A DNA stretch of 64,000 nucleotides from JAUIJL01 sp965366625 (GTDB taxonomy: Bacteria > Acidobacteriota > Thermoanaerobaculia > Multivoradales > J023). A program made the translations under genes and the position numbers. The stretch is taken from positions 1 to 64,000 of the forward strand of contig CBDUGP010000022.1 in the NCBI GenBank assembly GCA_965366625.1, given 5' to 3'. A model generated the notes under the pieces. It made no database searches. It was given only the letters and a program-made list of their open reading frames with translations, and was not told the DNA's origin. Below are positions 1 to 7,908 of this stretch, piece by piece. Numbering within the stretch: the stretch's first letter is position 1; every line of letters starts with the position of its first letter.

Positions 1-2
1 CC

Positions 3-461
3 GGTACCTTCATCAACGGCTCCCCGACCCAAATCGTGGACAGCGGCGTGACCACCCAGCTCGCCGGTGACCACACCGGTGGCGGCAACGCCCTCTTCAC
101 CGCGACCAACACCAGCGCCGGCGTCAACGACGTCGACGGTGGTGAGTGCCGTGCCACGTCACCGACCTACGCCGTTTCCGCGGCGTCCGACGTGTCGGTG
201 TGGTACTTCCACGGTCAACGTGACGCTGGTGACGATCCTTCGGGCGATTACTTCGCCCTGGAGATCTCCACCAACGGCGGCGCCTCGTTCACACCTTTCG
301 CCTCCGCGGGTGATGTGACCTCCAACGCGGTTTGGACCCAAGCGACCACCACGGTGCCCGCCGGTTCCAACGTTGTGTTGCGAGTGCGCGCGTCCGACGG
401 CTCGGGCCCGGGCGACCTGGTGGAAGCCGGCATCGACGACGTGTCGATCTGCCCGCAGTGA
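3..461 (+). CDS. C-terminal part of a secreted protein with a jelly-roll/MAM-like domain (5-prime partial)
   Basis: The reading frame is open from the first bases of the window to a TGA at 459-461, so the gene starts upstream and only about 152 codons are visible. An in-frame ATG at 36 is not preceded by a Shine-Dalgarno sequence and is probably internal. The visible protein is rich in Gly, Thr, Ser and Asp, lacks Lys, and carries the pattern VSVWYFHGQRDAGDD followed by FALEISTNGG. This is the look of a beta-sandwich module at the end of extracellular peptidases and adhesins, with an IDDVSIC ending typical of MAM-like jelly rolls. Function of the whole protein cannot be told. A strong terminator follows, so this is the last gene of its unit. 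Confidence 0.75.
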   Translation, partial: GTFINGSPTQIVDSGVTTQLAGDHTGGGNALFTATNTSAGVNDVDGGECRATSPTYAVSAASDVSVWYFHGQRDAGDDPSGDYFALEISTNGGASFTPFASAGDVTSNAVWTQATTTVPAGSNVVLRVRASDGSGPGDLVEAGIDDVSICPQ

Positions 462-513
462 TCCACTGCTGATAGAAGCGACGGTCCGCTGATTTAGCGG
501 CCGTCGTCACGGG

Positions 514-550
514 AAAAGCCGGTCGAGAAAGCTCGACCGGCTTTTTCTTT
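514..550 (+). terminator. Rho-independent terminator after the first gene
   Basis: A perfect 14-bp stem (514-527 with 532-545) with loop AAAG is followed by a T-rich tract. The stem begins with four A and ends with T residues, so it could work in both directions, but only the plus-strand gene ends into it. Confidence 0.85.
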
Positions 551-641
551 GGCTCGATGAATCCAAAACCGGTGCTATGGCATTCTGGAAGGGAAACCAA
601 GGCGGAAGCGCTTCTGCTTTCCCCCTTCCGGAGACTCGAAT

Positions 642-2306
642 ATGTTCCGTGCACCGTCCCCAGATACACCATTCCCAGACGCAACGCCCCCAGACGCAAC
701 GTCCCCAAATACATCGGCCCCGAGCACACCGTCCTCCATCAGGCACCAATTCGCGCGATACCTCGCGAGCCTGCTGCTTTCCTTGTCACTGACCTCGATG
801 CTCACCGCGGCTGCTTTTGCCAATGATGCGGCAGACCCTGAGGCCGCTCAAAGGCCCGCAGAATCCACCCTGACCCTGGAAACCAAGATCGTCACGATTG
901 AAGACGGTATCCAAGTCGAAGTCGATGCCGGATATCTGCGGGTCCCTGAAAGCCGTAAGGGCCCCTCGGACCGCGTGCTTTCTTTGCCCTACTACCGCTT
1001 GCGAACCGAATCAGCCTCCCCCGCCCTACCGATCTTTCTGCTGGCCGGAGGCCCCGGCTCCTCGTGGATACGTCGATTCGAAAACGAGGAAAATTTCGAC
1101 GAGATTCGCTTCTATCAAGGTTTTGCCGATGTGGTGCTCTTCGACCAACGCGGCGGTGGAACCTCCCTGCCGGAGATGAGCTGCTCCCAGCGCGACAAGC
1201 TACCCTTCGATCAACCTCTGTCGCCGGATCGGGTGCTGCCCGCCCTGATCGACATGGCAAAGCAATGTCGGGACCATTGGACTGCCCAGGGTGTGGACTT
1301 ATCGGCCTTCAATACGGACGAAAACGCTAGGGACGTCGACGCTTTGCGCCGAGAACTCGGCTACTCACGCATGAACCTCATCGGCGGAAGCTACGGCTCT
1401 CACCTCGCCTTGCACCTGATGCGCCGATATCCCGACACCATCGATCGAGTATTGCTCTACGGCATCGAAGGACTCGACCACACCTGGGACGATCCAACTG
1501 CCAAGCTCGCCACCTTGGGTCGCATCGCTGCCGTGGCCGAAGCGTCGGAGCAGCTGGCACCGTCGATTCCCGAGGGCGGGCTTCTCGGTGCATTGACCAC
1601 AGTCCTCGAAAGGCTCGAGAAAGAGCCCGTCACCGTCAACGTAAAACATCGGGGCACGGAGCACGAGGTTTTAGTCGACCATTGGCTGGTGCAGCGAATC
1701 GCCGACCGACAGGCCGGGCGCCGAAGCCGCCCCAATGCCTGGCCGGAAATGATTCTCAACATGTATCGAGGAGACTATTCGGAGGTGGCCATGGGAGCCT
1801 TGGCTCTGCGCCATCTACGCCTCCAAGACCCCATGCACTACACCATGGATTGCGCGTCGGGCATCACCCGGCCCAGACGAAAAAGGTATCTATCGGCCCC
1901 CGCCGGCCGAGTCCTGGGCAATCCGAACTTCGAATATTCAGCCCTCTGCAACGTCTGGCAAGTCGAGGACCTGGGAGACGAATTCCGTCGGGCCTTGGTC
2001 TCGGACATCCCAGCCCTGCTGATCCACGGTACTTGGGACACCTCCACGCCGATCGAAAACGCTCGCGAAACTGTGAAAACCCTATCCCGTGGCCACCTCG
2101 TCGAAGTCGAAGCCGGCAATCACGGAGCCCTCTACAACCTCTATGCCCATCGCCCGGAGTCGCGGCAGTGGATTCGCGGATTTCTCACCGGCACCGAGGT
2201 CCAACTGCCCGATAGAGTCACCTTGCCGCCCTTAGAATTCACCGCTCCGGCCGAGCCCAAGAAAGAGCCTAGGGCAGACTCCGAGGCAGGGTCCAAGGCC
2301 AACTGA
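642..2306 (+). CDS. Secreted alpha/beta hydrolase, S33 (prolyl/tripeptidyl aminopeptidase-like)
   Basis: This is a 554-residue exported hydrolase of the family that includes proline iminopeptidases and tripeptidyl aminopeptidases, which release N-terminal residues from peptides. The oxyanion-region motif AGGPGSS is near residue 130, the DQRGGGTS strand follows, and the nucleophile elbow GGSYG places the catalytic Ser at 250. Asp466 (in HGTWDTSTP) and His494 (in AGNHGA) complete the triad. The start at 642 has GGAG 8 bases upstream. It is followed by a Pro/Ser/Thr-rich, tandemly repeated stretch of about 30 residues before the hydrophobic signal core, with likely cleavage after AFA near residue 64. 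That long pre-signal extension is unusual. The exact substrate cannot be read from sequence; peptide or ester hydrolysis in the periplasm or outside is likely. Confidence 0.85.
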   Translation: MFRAPSPDTPFPDATPPDATSPNTSAPSTPSSIRHQFARYLASLLLSLSLTSMLTAAAFANDAADPEAAQRPAESTLTLETKIVTIEDGIQVEVDAGYLRVPESRKGPSDRVLSLPYYRLRTESASPALPIFLLAGGPGSSWIRRFENEENFDEIRFYQGFADVVLFDQRGGGTSLPEMSCSQRDKLPFDQPLSPDRVLPALIDMAKQCRDHWTAQGVDLSAFNTDENARDVDALRRELGYSRMNLIGGSYGSHLALHLMRRYPDTIDRVLLYGIEGLDHTWDDPTAKLATLGRIAAVAEASEQLAPSIPEGGLLGALTTVLERLEKEPVTVNVKHRGTEHEVLVDHWLVQRIADRQAGRRSRPNAWPEMILNMYRGDYSEVAMGALALRHLRLQDPMHYTMDCASGITRPRRKRYLSAPAGRVLGNPNFEYSALCNVWQVEDLGDEFRRALVSDIPALLIHGTWDTSTPIENARETVKTLSRGHLVEVEAGNHGALYNLYAHRPESRQWIRGFLTGTEVQLPDRVTLPPLEFTAPAEPKKEPRADSEAGSKAN

Positions 2307-2361
2307 CGAGTCTCCCCAACTTTCTCCGAACCCAAACGGCGATCCCAACTAGGAGCCCTTC

Positions 2362-2703
2362 ATGCAAGATTCCATTCTCATCGCATCCGGCCTGATCGGC
2401 GCGGCGATTATTCTGGCCAGCATCATCTATTCCTTCGGTCGACTCAAGCTGGAGCAGCAAAAAACCCTTCAACTATTGCTCGAAAAGGACGAATCCACCC
2501 GCGCCGAATGGGCCCGCATCATGGGCCCTGCGCACCGAGCGGAAAGCGATTTCCGGCGCGGTGCGCTGCTGCTCTGCCTGGGCATCAGCTTGACCGTTCT
2601 CTTCTTCTTCATCGGCGGCATCGCTTGGATGTTCGGTTTCGTGCCGATCACCGTCGGTCTCGTATACCTGATTTTTTGGTTGCGGAATCCGGAGCGGTCG
2701 TGA
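2362..2703 (+). CDS. Small membrane protein of the ECF sigma locus
   Basis: This 113-residue protein has an N-terminal hydrophobic segment (about residues 5-27), a charged central region, and a hydrophobic C-terminal half (about 72-106). It resembles small DUF6249-type membrane proteins often encoded beside RpoE-like sigma factors. The ATG at 2362 is preceded by AGGAG at good spacing. Its TGA overlaps the GTG start of the sigma gene (GTGA), so the two are probably translationally coupled. A role as a sensor or anchor for the sigma factor is inferred from position only. No zinc-finger anti-sigma motif is seen. Confidence 0.7.
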   Translation: MQDSILIASGLIGAAIILASIIYSFGRLKLEQQKTLQLLLEKDESTRAEWARIMGPAHRAESDFRRGALLLCLGISLTVLFFFIGGIAWMFGFVPITVGLVYLIFWLRNPERS

Positions 2704-3266
2704 TTCCAAGCCATCCCCTGGGCTTCGATGAGCCCGAGGAACGGGCCTTGATTTGTCGGGTGGTCGACGAGGACGACCACTCGGCCTTTGAGGCTTTGGT
2801 TCACCTGCACCAATCTCCGGTGCGCCAATTTCTGCGTCGCTTGAGCCGCGGCGATCTCGACAGGGCCGATGATCTGGCCCAGGAAACCTTTTTTAAAGCC
2901 TATCGACATCTGGCGAGCTACCGCGGCGACGGCCAGCTCCGAAGCTGGCTTTTCTCGATCGCCTACCAACTTTTCATTTCCGACGAGCGGCGGCAGCAAA
3001 AAGGCCGCCTGACCCCATTGGAGATCGAGCCGGTGGCACCCCAAGTCGGCGGTCATCAGGTTGAACTCAGCCGGACGGTAGAAACGATGCTCGAATGCTT
3101 GCGCGACGAAGAACGGGCGGCCATCCTCATGTGTTACCAACACGATCTCACCCACGAGGAAGCGGCTTCGGCGTTGGAGCTTCCCCTCGGCACTCTCAAA
3201 TCCTTGGTTCGCCGGGCCCGACTCAAAATGAAACAGATCTATGCTTCGACAAAGGATCAACCATGA
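2700..3266 (+). CDS. RNA polymerase ECF sigma factor (sigma-70 family)
   Basis: This is a 188-residue RpoE-type sigma factor, starting at a GTG that overlaps the previous stop and has GGAG 5 bases upstream. A longer in-frame reading from 2508 lies entirely inside the upstream gene and is rejected. Region 2 is clear: DDLAQETFFKAYRHL with the following LRSWLFSIAYQLF. Region 4 carries the helix-turn-helix LTHEEAASALELPLGTLKSL. The first three genes' tight overlaps (GTGA, then ATGA to the next gene) suggest one transcript with a membrane partner on each side. The signal controlling it is unknown. Confidence 0.9.
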   Translation: MIPSHPLGFDEPEERALICRVVDEDDHSAFEALVHLHQSPVRQFLRRLSRGDLDRADDLAQETFFKAYRHLASYRGDGQLRSWLFSIAYQLFISDERRQQKGRLTPLEIEPVAPQVGGHQVELSRTVETMLECLRDEERAAILMCYQHDLTHEEAASALELPLGTLKSLVRRARLKMKQIYASTKDQP

Positions 3267-3607
3267 GCGACGACCTCCAACACGACGAGCTTTGGCTCAA
3301 GGAGATGCTGGCAGAGGAGCCCTTGGCCGAAGACGGATTCTCTCGAACTGTGATGGTTCAGGTGACCCGCCTGCGGCGGCGTCAACGGGTCGTTCGCGGC
3401 CTGGTGTGGCTCGGCCTCGTGATCGCAGCAGTCTCCGTCGGAATTGCCTTATCGAGCCTCGACCCGTCGAGCTTCAGCCTGGCAGAAGCCTTGCTACCGA
3501 CAACCCAAACCCTAGAAACCCACCACATCTTAGCCTTGGCCTTGCTCAGTCTCGGACTGGGCTCGGCCCTATGGTTGGATACGGAAGCCTTCGGGCCTGG
3601 AGTCTGA
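3263..3607 (+). CDS. Small membrane protein, candidate anti-sigma/regulatory partner
   Basis: The ATG at 3263 overlaps the sigma factor stop (ATGA), giving a 114-residue protein. The N-terminal 45 residues are acidic and then Arg-rich (TRLRRRQRVVR), followed by two hydrophobic helices at about 47-65 and 87-104. Position and topology (cytoplasmic N-terminus, membrane helices) fit an anti-sigma partner of the upstream ECF factor, but the H-x3-C-x2-C zinc motif is absent, so this is inference. It converges on the HNH gene on the other strand, 51 bases away. Confidence 0.65.
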   Translation: MSDDLQHDELWLKEMLAEEPLAEDGFSRTVMVQVTRLRRRQRVVRGLVWLGLVIAAVSVGIALSSLDPSSFSLAEALLPTTQTLETHHILALALLSLGLGSALWLDTEAFGPGV

Positions 3608-3658
3608 GTTGGTCACGTTGGCATCTCTCCCGGCAAAAAGGCCTGGAAAAACTTGCTG

Positions 3659-4375
3659 CTAAGCAGGCGGACGATCTTCGGGCCGAAGGCGTCCTTGCCG
3701 GCGAAGCTCGCGGGCAACGAACGGTGATTCTTCCAGGAGCACGCGAAGAGAAATCTCTCCGCTCTGGTAGAACTCAGCGTCGCGCTCGCGACACTGGCGG
3801 AAACTGGCATCGTTGAGATCTAGGCGTTCAATGGTCGTCACTATGTGATTCCGGATTGCCGCGTCCAACCCTGAAGCCGGACGTACCTGAAAGCCTACAA
3901 GCTCGAGTTCGAACCAATCAGCTCCAACTTCGAAGGGATCCAACACGTCGCTAAAATCCCGTTTTCGCGCGTTCATCTTTGAACAGCAGAGTCGGTAGTT
4001 CGACCATTCGTAGACCTTCTGCCAATGACGGGACTTCGGAGCCATGTGGTCGACCGATCGGGCCCCCGTGACCTCGTGGATACGAAAGCACGAATAGGCG
4101 CAGACCCTATCGTAAGCTTTCATCAGATCGTCGAGCGCTTCTTTCCAATAATCGGGGAGCTCACTTGAAGGTAAATCTTCTTCCCGGGTAATGGGCTCTT
4201 GGATGGAGCCGCCATCGGGGTGAGTTATCCTTTTCGTCCGCTGAGCGAAAGGATTACCGCCTCTTCTTGGATACTTCGGGGGCTTCCCCACCATCTCAGC
4301 AAGGGCCCGCTCTCCCGGGACTCGAACGACCTCATGAAATGCCGGGGGCTCCTTCGCAGGCTCCACGGGGATCAA
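3659..4375 (-). CDS. HNH endonuclease, PtuB-like, paired with an AAA ATPase
   Basis: This 238-residue protein has a complete HNH core: Cys92 and Cys96 (CAYSCF), the catalytic-type VDHMAPKS with His110, then YEWSNYRLCC and KMNARK giving the Asn positions (126 and 135). The layout matches HNH nucleases of Septu/PtuB type that work with an ABC-like ATPase. The start is a TTG at 4375 that overlaps the TGA of the ATPase gene (TTGA), with GAGG 7 bases upstream. A later ATG near residue 28 would also keep the whole HNH core. The expected role is DNA or RNA cleavage in anti-phage defence, gated by the partner ATPase. That role is from family knowledge; the pairing is seen directly. Confidence 0.75.
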   Translation of the reverse strand: MIPVEPAKEPPAFHEVVRVPGERALAEMVGKPPKYPRRGGNPFAQRTKRITHPDGGSIQEPITREEDLPSSELPDYWKEALDDLMKAYDRVCAYSCFRIHEVTGARSVDHMAPKSRHWQKVYEWSNYRLCCSKMNARKRDFSDVLDPFEVGADWFELELVGFQVRPASGLDAAIRNHIVTTIERLDLNDASFRQCRERDAEFYQSGEISLRVLLEESPFVARELRRQGRLRPEDRPPA

Positions 4376-5640
4376 GATGCGACCTCATCGTGCGACTGCC
4401 TCCAAGCGGCCCAGCGAACCCAGAAACGATCCGTATCCCCAAGGGCGTCTCGCAACAGGCCATCAACTCGCTCCACTTCCGCTCTCTTCGGCCGGTCCTC
4501 GAGCAGCAGCGCCAAAGCTTCCGACAGCGCCTTCTCGGCCTCGATCGAGCGGGCTTCCTTGAGGTCGAAGACCGAAGAGGTCAGCCAGGCGTTGGCGTCG
4601 CCACGCCGGTACCAATCCGCTTTTTGCAACCGAACCGTGCCATCGACCTGGTCCAACTCCCAGATGGTGTCTTTGGACTCGTCGAAAAGGGATTCCACGG
4701 AAACGGTCACAAGCGGCGAGTGGGTGGCAGCCACGAGCTGCACCGACGCGTCGTGCTCGCCGGTCAGCACTTCCATCACGTCCAGGAGCGCGGGCACGAT
4801 TCGTCGTTGCCACTGAGGATGAAGGTGAGCCTCGATTTCGTCGATTAGGAAAAGAATCTCCTTGACCGGCTCAGTGCCCTGAAGGCGGCAGGCCGCTAGA
4901 TGCTCTTGCCATGTCCAGACCAACAGGTAGGCGAGCGCCACGATCCGCCGCATGCCCGCAGACGCGTGAATCAACGGCACGTCTTGACCATAGGGCATCT
5001 TCAGGGTCGGGTGCCTTCGGGCGTCGGCCAACGAGACCTTGATCAGGTCCCCGGGTTTCAACGCCTCGTCGTCCGTGGGGGAGAGCGCCCTCAACACTTT
5101 GGCGAGTTGCTCAAAGGCATCGCCTTTCTCGAGCTGCCAGGTGGCCCAATCACTGATCAGCCCATTGCACAGCTTCATAGAGGTGTTGATGGGCAGACCG
5201 TGCCAGACTTCCTCCGCAGAGAATAGGAAGGCGCTCGGACGCCCCGTGGCCTCCGGGCCAGAGAGGTTTCGCTCTGGATCCCAAACGGAAAAGCCACCGT
5301 CTGCCAGGGCATATATCACCATGCCCGCAACGGAAGGACGCTCCGAAGAGAAGGACCAGCTCTCGTCCGACCGGCGAAACGTGCTGGTGTGCTCAAAGGG
5401 GTTGCCGCTTCGCGTGCCGTGGCGAAAGGTGATGGTCGGCTCCGTCGGCGGCCCGTGGGGCATCAGTGGGTCACGTGCCCATCGTCGAGTCGGCACCCAC
5501 CACGCCGCGTCGAGCAAAAAGGTCTTTCCTAGACCGTTGTCGCCTGCCAGAAAATTCAGCCGAGGGCTGAACTCGATGCGCAGCTCCGGCGCCGGTCCGA
5601 CGTTCTTGAAATGCAAAAGCTCCAGCAAATTCTTCTCCAA
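4372..5640 (-). CDS. AAA/ABC-type ATPase, PtuA-like (OLD/RecF-like, no TOPRIM)
   Basis: This 422-residue ATPase has Walker A GDNGLGKT (33-40), an ABC-like signature HASAGMRR (225-232), Walker B ILFLIDE (262-268) with EAHLHP, and the switch His in ATHSP (307). This is the arrangement of AAA_21-type ATPases in Septu and related defence systems. No nuclease domain (TOPRIM) follows, which fits the separate HNH gene downstream. It starts at TTG (5640) with GGAG 8 bases upstream; no ATG alternative exists nearby. It lies 93 bases downstream of, and in the same direction as, the acyl-CoA gene cluster, so it may have its own promoter or be transcribed with it. No reverse transcriptase is nearby, which argues against a retron version. 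Confidence 0.8.
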   Translation of the reverse strand: MEKNLLELLHFKNVGPAPELRIEFSPRLNFLAGDNGLGKTFLLDAAWWVPTRRWARDPLMPHGPPTEPTITFRHGTRSGNPFEHTSTFRRSDESWSFSSERPSVAGMVIYALADGGFSVWDPERNLSGPEATGRPSAFLFSAEEVWHGLPINTSMKLCNGLISDWATWQLEKGDAFEQLAKVLRALSPTDDEALKPGDLIKVSLADARRHPTLKMPYGQDVPLIHASAGMRRIVALAYLLVWTWQEHLAACRLQGTEPVKEILFLIDEIEAHLHPQWQRRIVPALLDVMEVLTGEHDASVQLVAATHSPLVTVSVESLFDESKDTIWELDQVDGTVRLQKADWYRRGDANAWLTSSVFDLKEARSIEAEKALSEALALLLEDRPKRAEVERVDGLLRDALGDTDRFWVRWAAWRQSHDEVAS

Positions 5641-5652
5641 CGAACCTACTCC
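5638..5652 (-). promoter_or_regulatory. Ribosome-binding site deciding a TTG start
   Basis: On the minus strand GGAG (5652-5649) sits 8 bases before TTG (5640-5638). This fixes the start of the ATPase at the rare codon TTG, since no ATG or GTG is as well placed. Confidence 0.7.
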
Positions 5653-5733
5653 AATGCGACACGTTTCGCGCCCCGACGGGGCGATTGTAACGGGTCAAAT
5701 CTCACGGGGCGACAGAGATCAGACTTGAATGGT

Positions 5734-6894
5734 CTAGAAACCCAACCGTTTTGCCAGATAGTGCATCATGGTTTCGTCGCTGCCGCCGCCGATGCTGCCG
5801 ATGCGGGTGTCGACAAAGGCACGGCCGGCGGCGCTGTCTTTCATATAACCGTAACCGCCGTGGAATTGGACACAGCCGTCTGAGACCCGTCGCACGACCC
5901 GACAGCATTGCAGTTTGGCCATGCTGATCAGCTCGGTGGCGTCGTGCCCCTCCACCAGCTGATCCACGCATTGGTTCAGCAGGGCTCGGCAGGCGACCAG
6001 CTCGGTCAACATTTCCACCATGCGGAATTGGGTGTTCTGCATTTTCGACAACGGTTTGCCGAATAACATGCGTCCTTCCACCCATTCGCGGGTCTCTTGC
6101 CACAGCAGCTCCGAGCCGGAGATCAGGCTGATGCAAGCCACTAGGCGTTCATCTTGGAATTGTTTCATCTGCTGCTGGAAACCTGCCCCGGGCTCGCCGA
6201 TGGTGTGGGCTACGGGCACGCGCACGTTGTCGAAGGTAATCTCACCCGTGTCCGAGCCCCACAGGCCGATCTTCTCTTCCAAACGCACAGAAATGCCTGG
6301 GCTATCCGTGGGCACGATGATCTGAGAATAACCGCCGTAGCCGCCGTCCGGATCGGTCACCGCCAGCAGGCAATACCAATCCGCGGTGGCGGCGTTGGTG
6401 ATGTAAATCTTGGTGCCGTTGATGACCCAATCGGAGCCGTCGCGGACCGCTCGGGTGCGAATTCCCGAGACGTCCGAGCCCGCCCCGGGCTCGGTGACCG
6501 CGATCGCTGAAACCATCTCACCGGCGATCGCCGGCACCAGAAATTTCTGCTTCAACTCCTCGCTGCCGAATTCGTGCAACGAGGGTGTCGCCATGTCGGT
6601 ATGCACCGAGATGCCGGTGGTGACACCCGCATTGTCCGAGCGGGCAAGTTCCTCGTGCAAGATGGCGGTGAAGGTCCAATCGAGCTCGCTGCCACCGTAG
6701 GCTTCGTCGTAACGCAGGCCCAGCAGACCCAGCTCCCCCATCTCCCGGTACAAGGCCTTGTCGAATCGCCCATTTTTGTCGAATTCCCGCGCCCGGGGTC
6801 GGATCTTCTCCACCACAAAGCGGCGCACGGTTTCGCGGAAAAGCTTGTGCTCGGGGCTGGGATCGGGACGGTTGAACATCGACCGGGTGAACAT
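5734..6894 (-). CDS. atuD: Acyl-CoA dehydrogenase, citronellyl-CoA/isovaleryl-CoA type
   Basis: This is a 386-residue FAD acyl-CoA dehydrogenase that makes 2-enoyl-CoA from a branched or long acyl-CoA. FAD and substrate motifs AVTEPGAGSDV (about 132-142) and QFHGGYGYMKDSA (about 343-355) are present. The classic C-terminal base of short- and medium-chain enzymes (YEGT) is replaced by IGGGSDE, while Glu249 in FQDERLV sits where isovaleryl- and long-chain enzymes keep their base. A branched-chain substrate fits this and the neighbours. The start at 6894 has AAGGAG upstream; a longer frame overlaps the next gene and is rejected. It is the last gene of a six-gene minus-strand cluster. The symbol is by context; liuA-like isovaleryl activity is the alternative. 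Confidence 0.75.
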   Translation of the reverse strand: MFTRSMFNRPDPSPEHKLFRETVRRFVVEKIRPRAREFDKNGRFDKALYREMGELGLLGLRYDEAYGGSELDWTFTAILHEELARSDNAGVTTGISVHTDMATPSLHEFGSEELKQKFLVPAIAGEMVSAIAVTEPGAGSDVSGIRTRAVRDGSDWVINGTKIYITNAATADWYCLLAVTDPDGGYGGYSQIIVPTDSPGISVRLEEKIGLWGSDTGEITFDNVRVPVAHTIGEPGAGFQQQMKQFQDERLVACISLISGSELLWQETREWVEGRMLFGKPLSKMQNTQFRMVEMLTELVACRALLNQCVDQLVEGHDATELISMAKLQCCRVVRRVSDGCVQFHGGYGYMKDSAAGRAFVDTRIGSIGGGSDETMMHYLAKRLGF

Positions 6895-6961
6895 TGACGT
6901 GGCTCCTTGAATACCTTGATTAGTATCTTTCGAATCTTTTTGATCTGCTCTTTCGGTCGGG

Positions 6962-7858
6962 TCAGGACTCGCGGTCGGACGTCTCCGGCTGGGCTCGGTG
7001 CAGGGCCTCGGCCATGGGTGCCGAGCCCGGCGCCGCTTGCCCGCTCGACAACCCCGCCAGGCATTCGCGGGTATATCTTCCCCACATGGCGAAAACACCG
7101 GCTCCGTCGAGATCCACGATCGTGCCGTGGGCCCAACGGGCCGCGGGGGAGGTCAGCAGAACGATCGACTCCGCAAGGTCGTCGGGCATGGCCAGCACAC
7201 CCATGGGGTGGCCCGTGCGCTCCTTTTCCATCAACGGCTCCGCCAGCTCACCGAGCATGACGTCGACGGACTCTGTCCGGATGGTGCCCGGATTGACGCC
7301 GAGGATCGTGACTCCGGAGGCGCCGTTTTCGACCGCCAAATAGGCGATCATGGATTCCATGGCGGCTTTGGCGCCGGCGAGAATGCCGTGGGACGGAATC
7401 CAGGTGCGGGTGTCCGCCCCGGAGATCCCGAGGATCGTGCCGCCGCCCCGGGCTTCGATCATCGGCAGCGCCAGCTGCACGGCGCGTAAGAAGCCGAAGA
7501 CCGAAATCGCATAGGTCTTTTCCAGATGTTTCATTTCCGCGTTCATCAACGGCCGAAAGCTGGTCGCGGCAGCGTTCAAAACACAAATATCAAGCCCACC
7601 CACCTCGGTGCGGATGGATCCGAAAAGGGCTTCTATAGATTCGGTCTGCCCCATCTCCACGGGGAAAACCCAAGCCCGTCGGCCGAGTTCCCGAACCTGC
7701 TCGGCGACGGCCTGGGCTTGATCCTCAGCCCGTCGAAAGGTGACGATCACGTCCGCTCCGCTAGCCGCCAACCGGCGAGCGAGACCCGCTCCCAAACCTC
7801 GGGACGAACCCGTCACCAGGGCAATCTTGTCCGTGAGATCGCAGCTCACCCCTTGCAT
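6962..7858 (-). CDS. Short-chain dehydrogenase/reductase lacking the usual catalytic Tyr
   Basis: This is a 298-residue SDR fold. The nucleotide-binding motif TGSSRGLG lies at about 16-23, with NAA at about 96-98 and Ser in GISGAD. The Lys in AGAKAAMES is kept, but Leu stands at K-4, where classical SDRs have Tyr, and His at K-7, where FabL-type enzymes have it. The overall pattern (AKAAMESMIAYLAVE, VNPGTIRTES) looks most like FabL/AtuG-type oxidoreductases. It may be a reductase with altered chemistry or a non-catalytic partner. It starts at ATG 7858 with AGAGG upstream. It lies 67 bases upstream of the acyl-CoA dehydrogenase and 50 bases after atuA, so it is probably cotranscribed. Confidence 0.75.
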   Translation of the reverse strand: MQGVSCDLTDKIALVTGSSRGLGAGLARRLAASGADVIVTFRRAEDQAQAVAEQVRELGRRAWVFPVEMGQTESIEALFGSIRTEVGGLDICVLNAAATSFRPLMNAEMKHLEKTYAISVFGFLRAVQLALPMIEARGGGTILGISGADTRTWIPSHGILAGAKAAMESMIAYLAVENGASGVTILGVNPGTIRTESVDVMLGELAEPLMEKERTGHPMGVLAMPDDLAESIVLLTSPAARWAHGTIVDLDGAGVFAMWGRYTRECLAGLSSGQAAPGSAPMAEALHRAQPETSDRES

Positions 7859-7908
7859 GGTTTCTTGCCTCTTGTCGTCTCAGTGCTTTTTCGGGTTTCC
7901 AAGATCTT

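Noticed and set aside
5669..5683. A 6-bp hairpin between the ATPase and acyl-CoA dehydrogenase genes as a terminator
   Set aside because: The stem is short and no T-run follows on the minus strand.
3600..5733. Reverse transcriptase or retron RNA beside the ATPase/HNH pair
   Set aside because: No RT motif (YADD) is in any frame within the neighbouring genes, and the gaps are too short for a typical retron RNA.
5734..7098. Longer start for the acyl-CoA dehydrogenase
   Set aside because: It runs into the neighbouring SDR gene, lacks a ribosome site, and adds a basic extension absent from the family.
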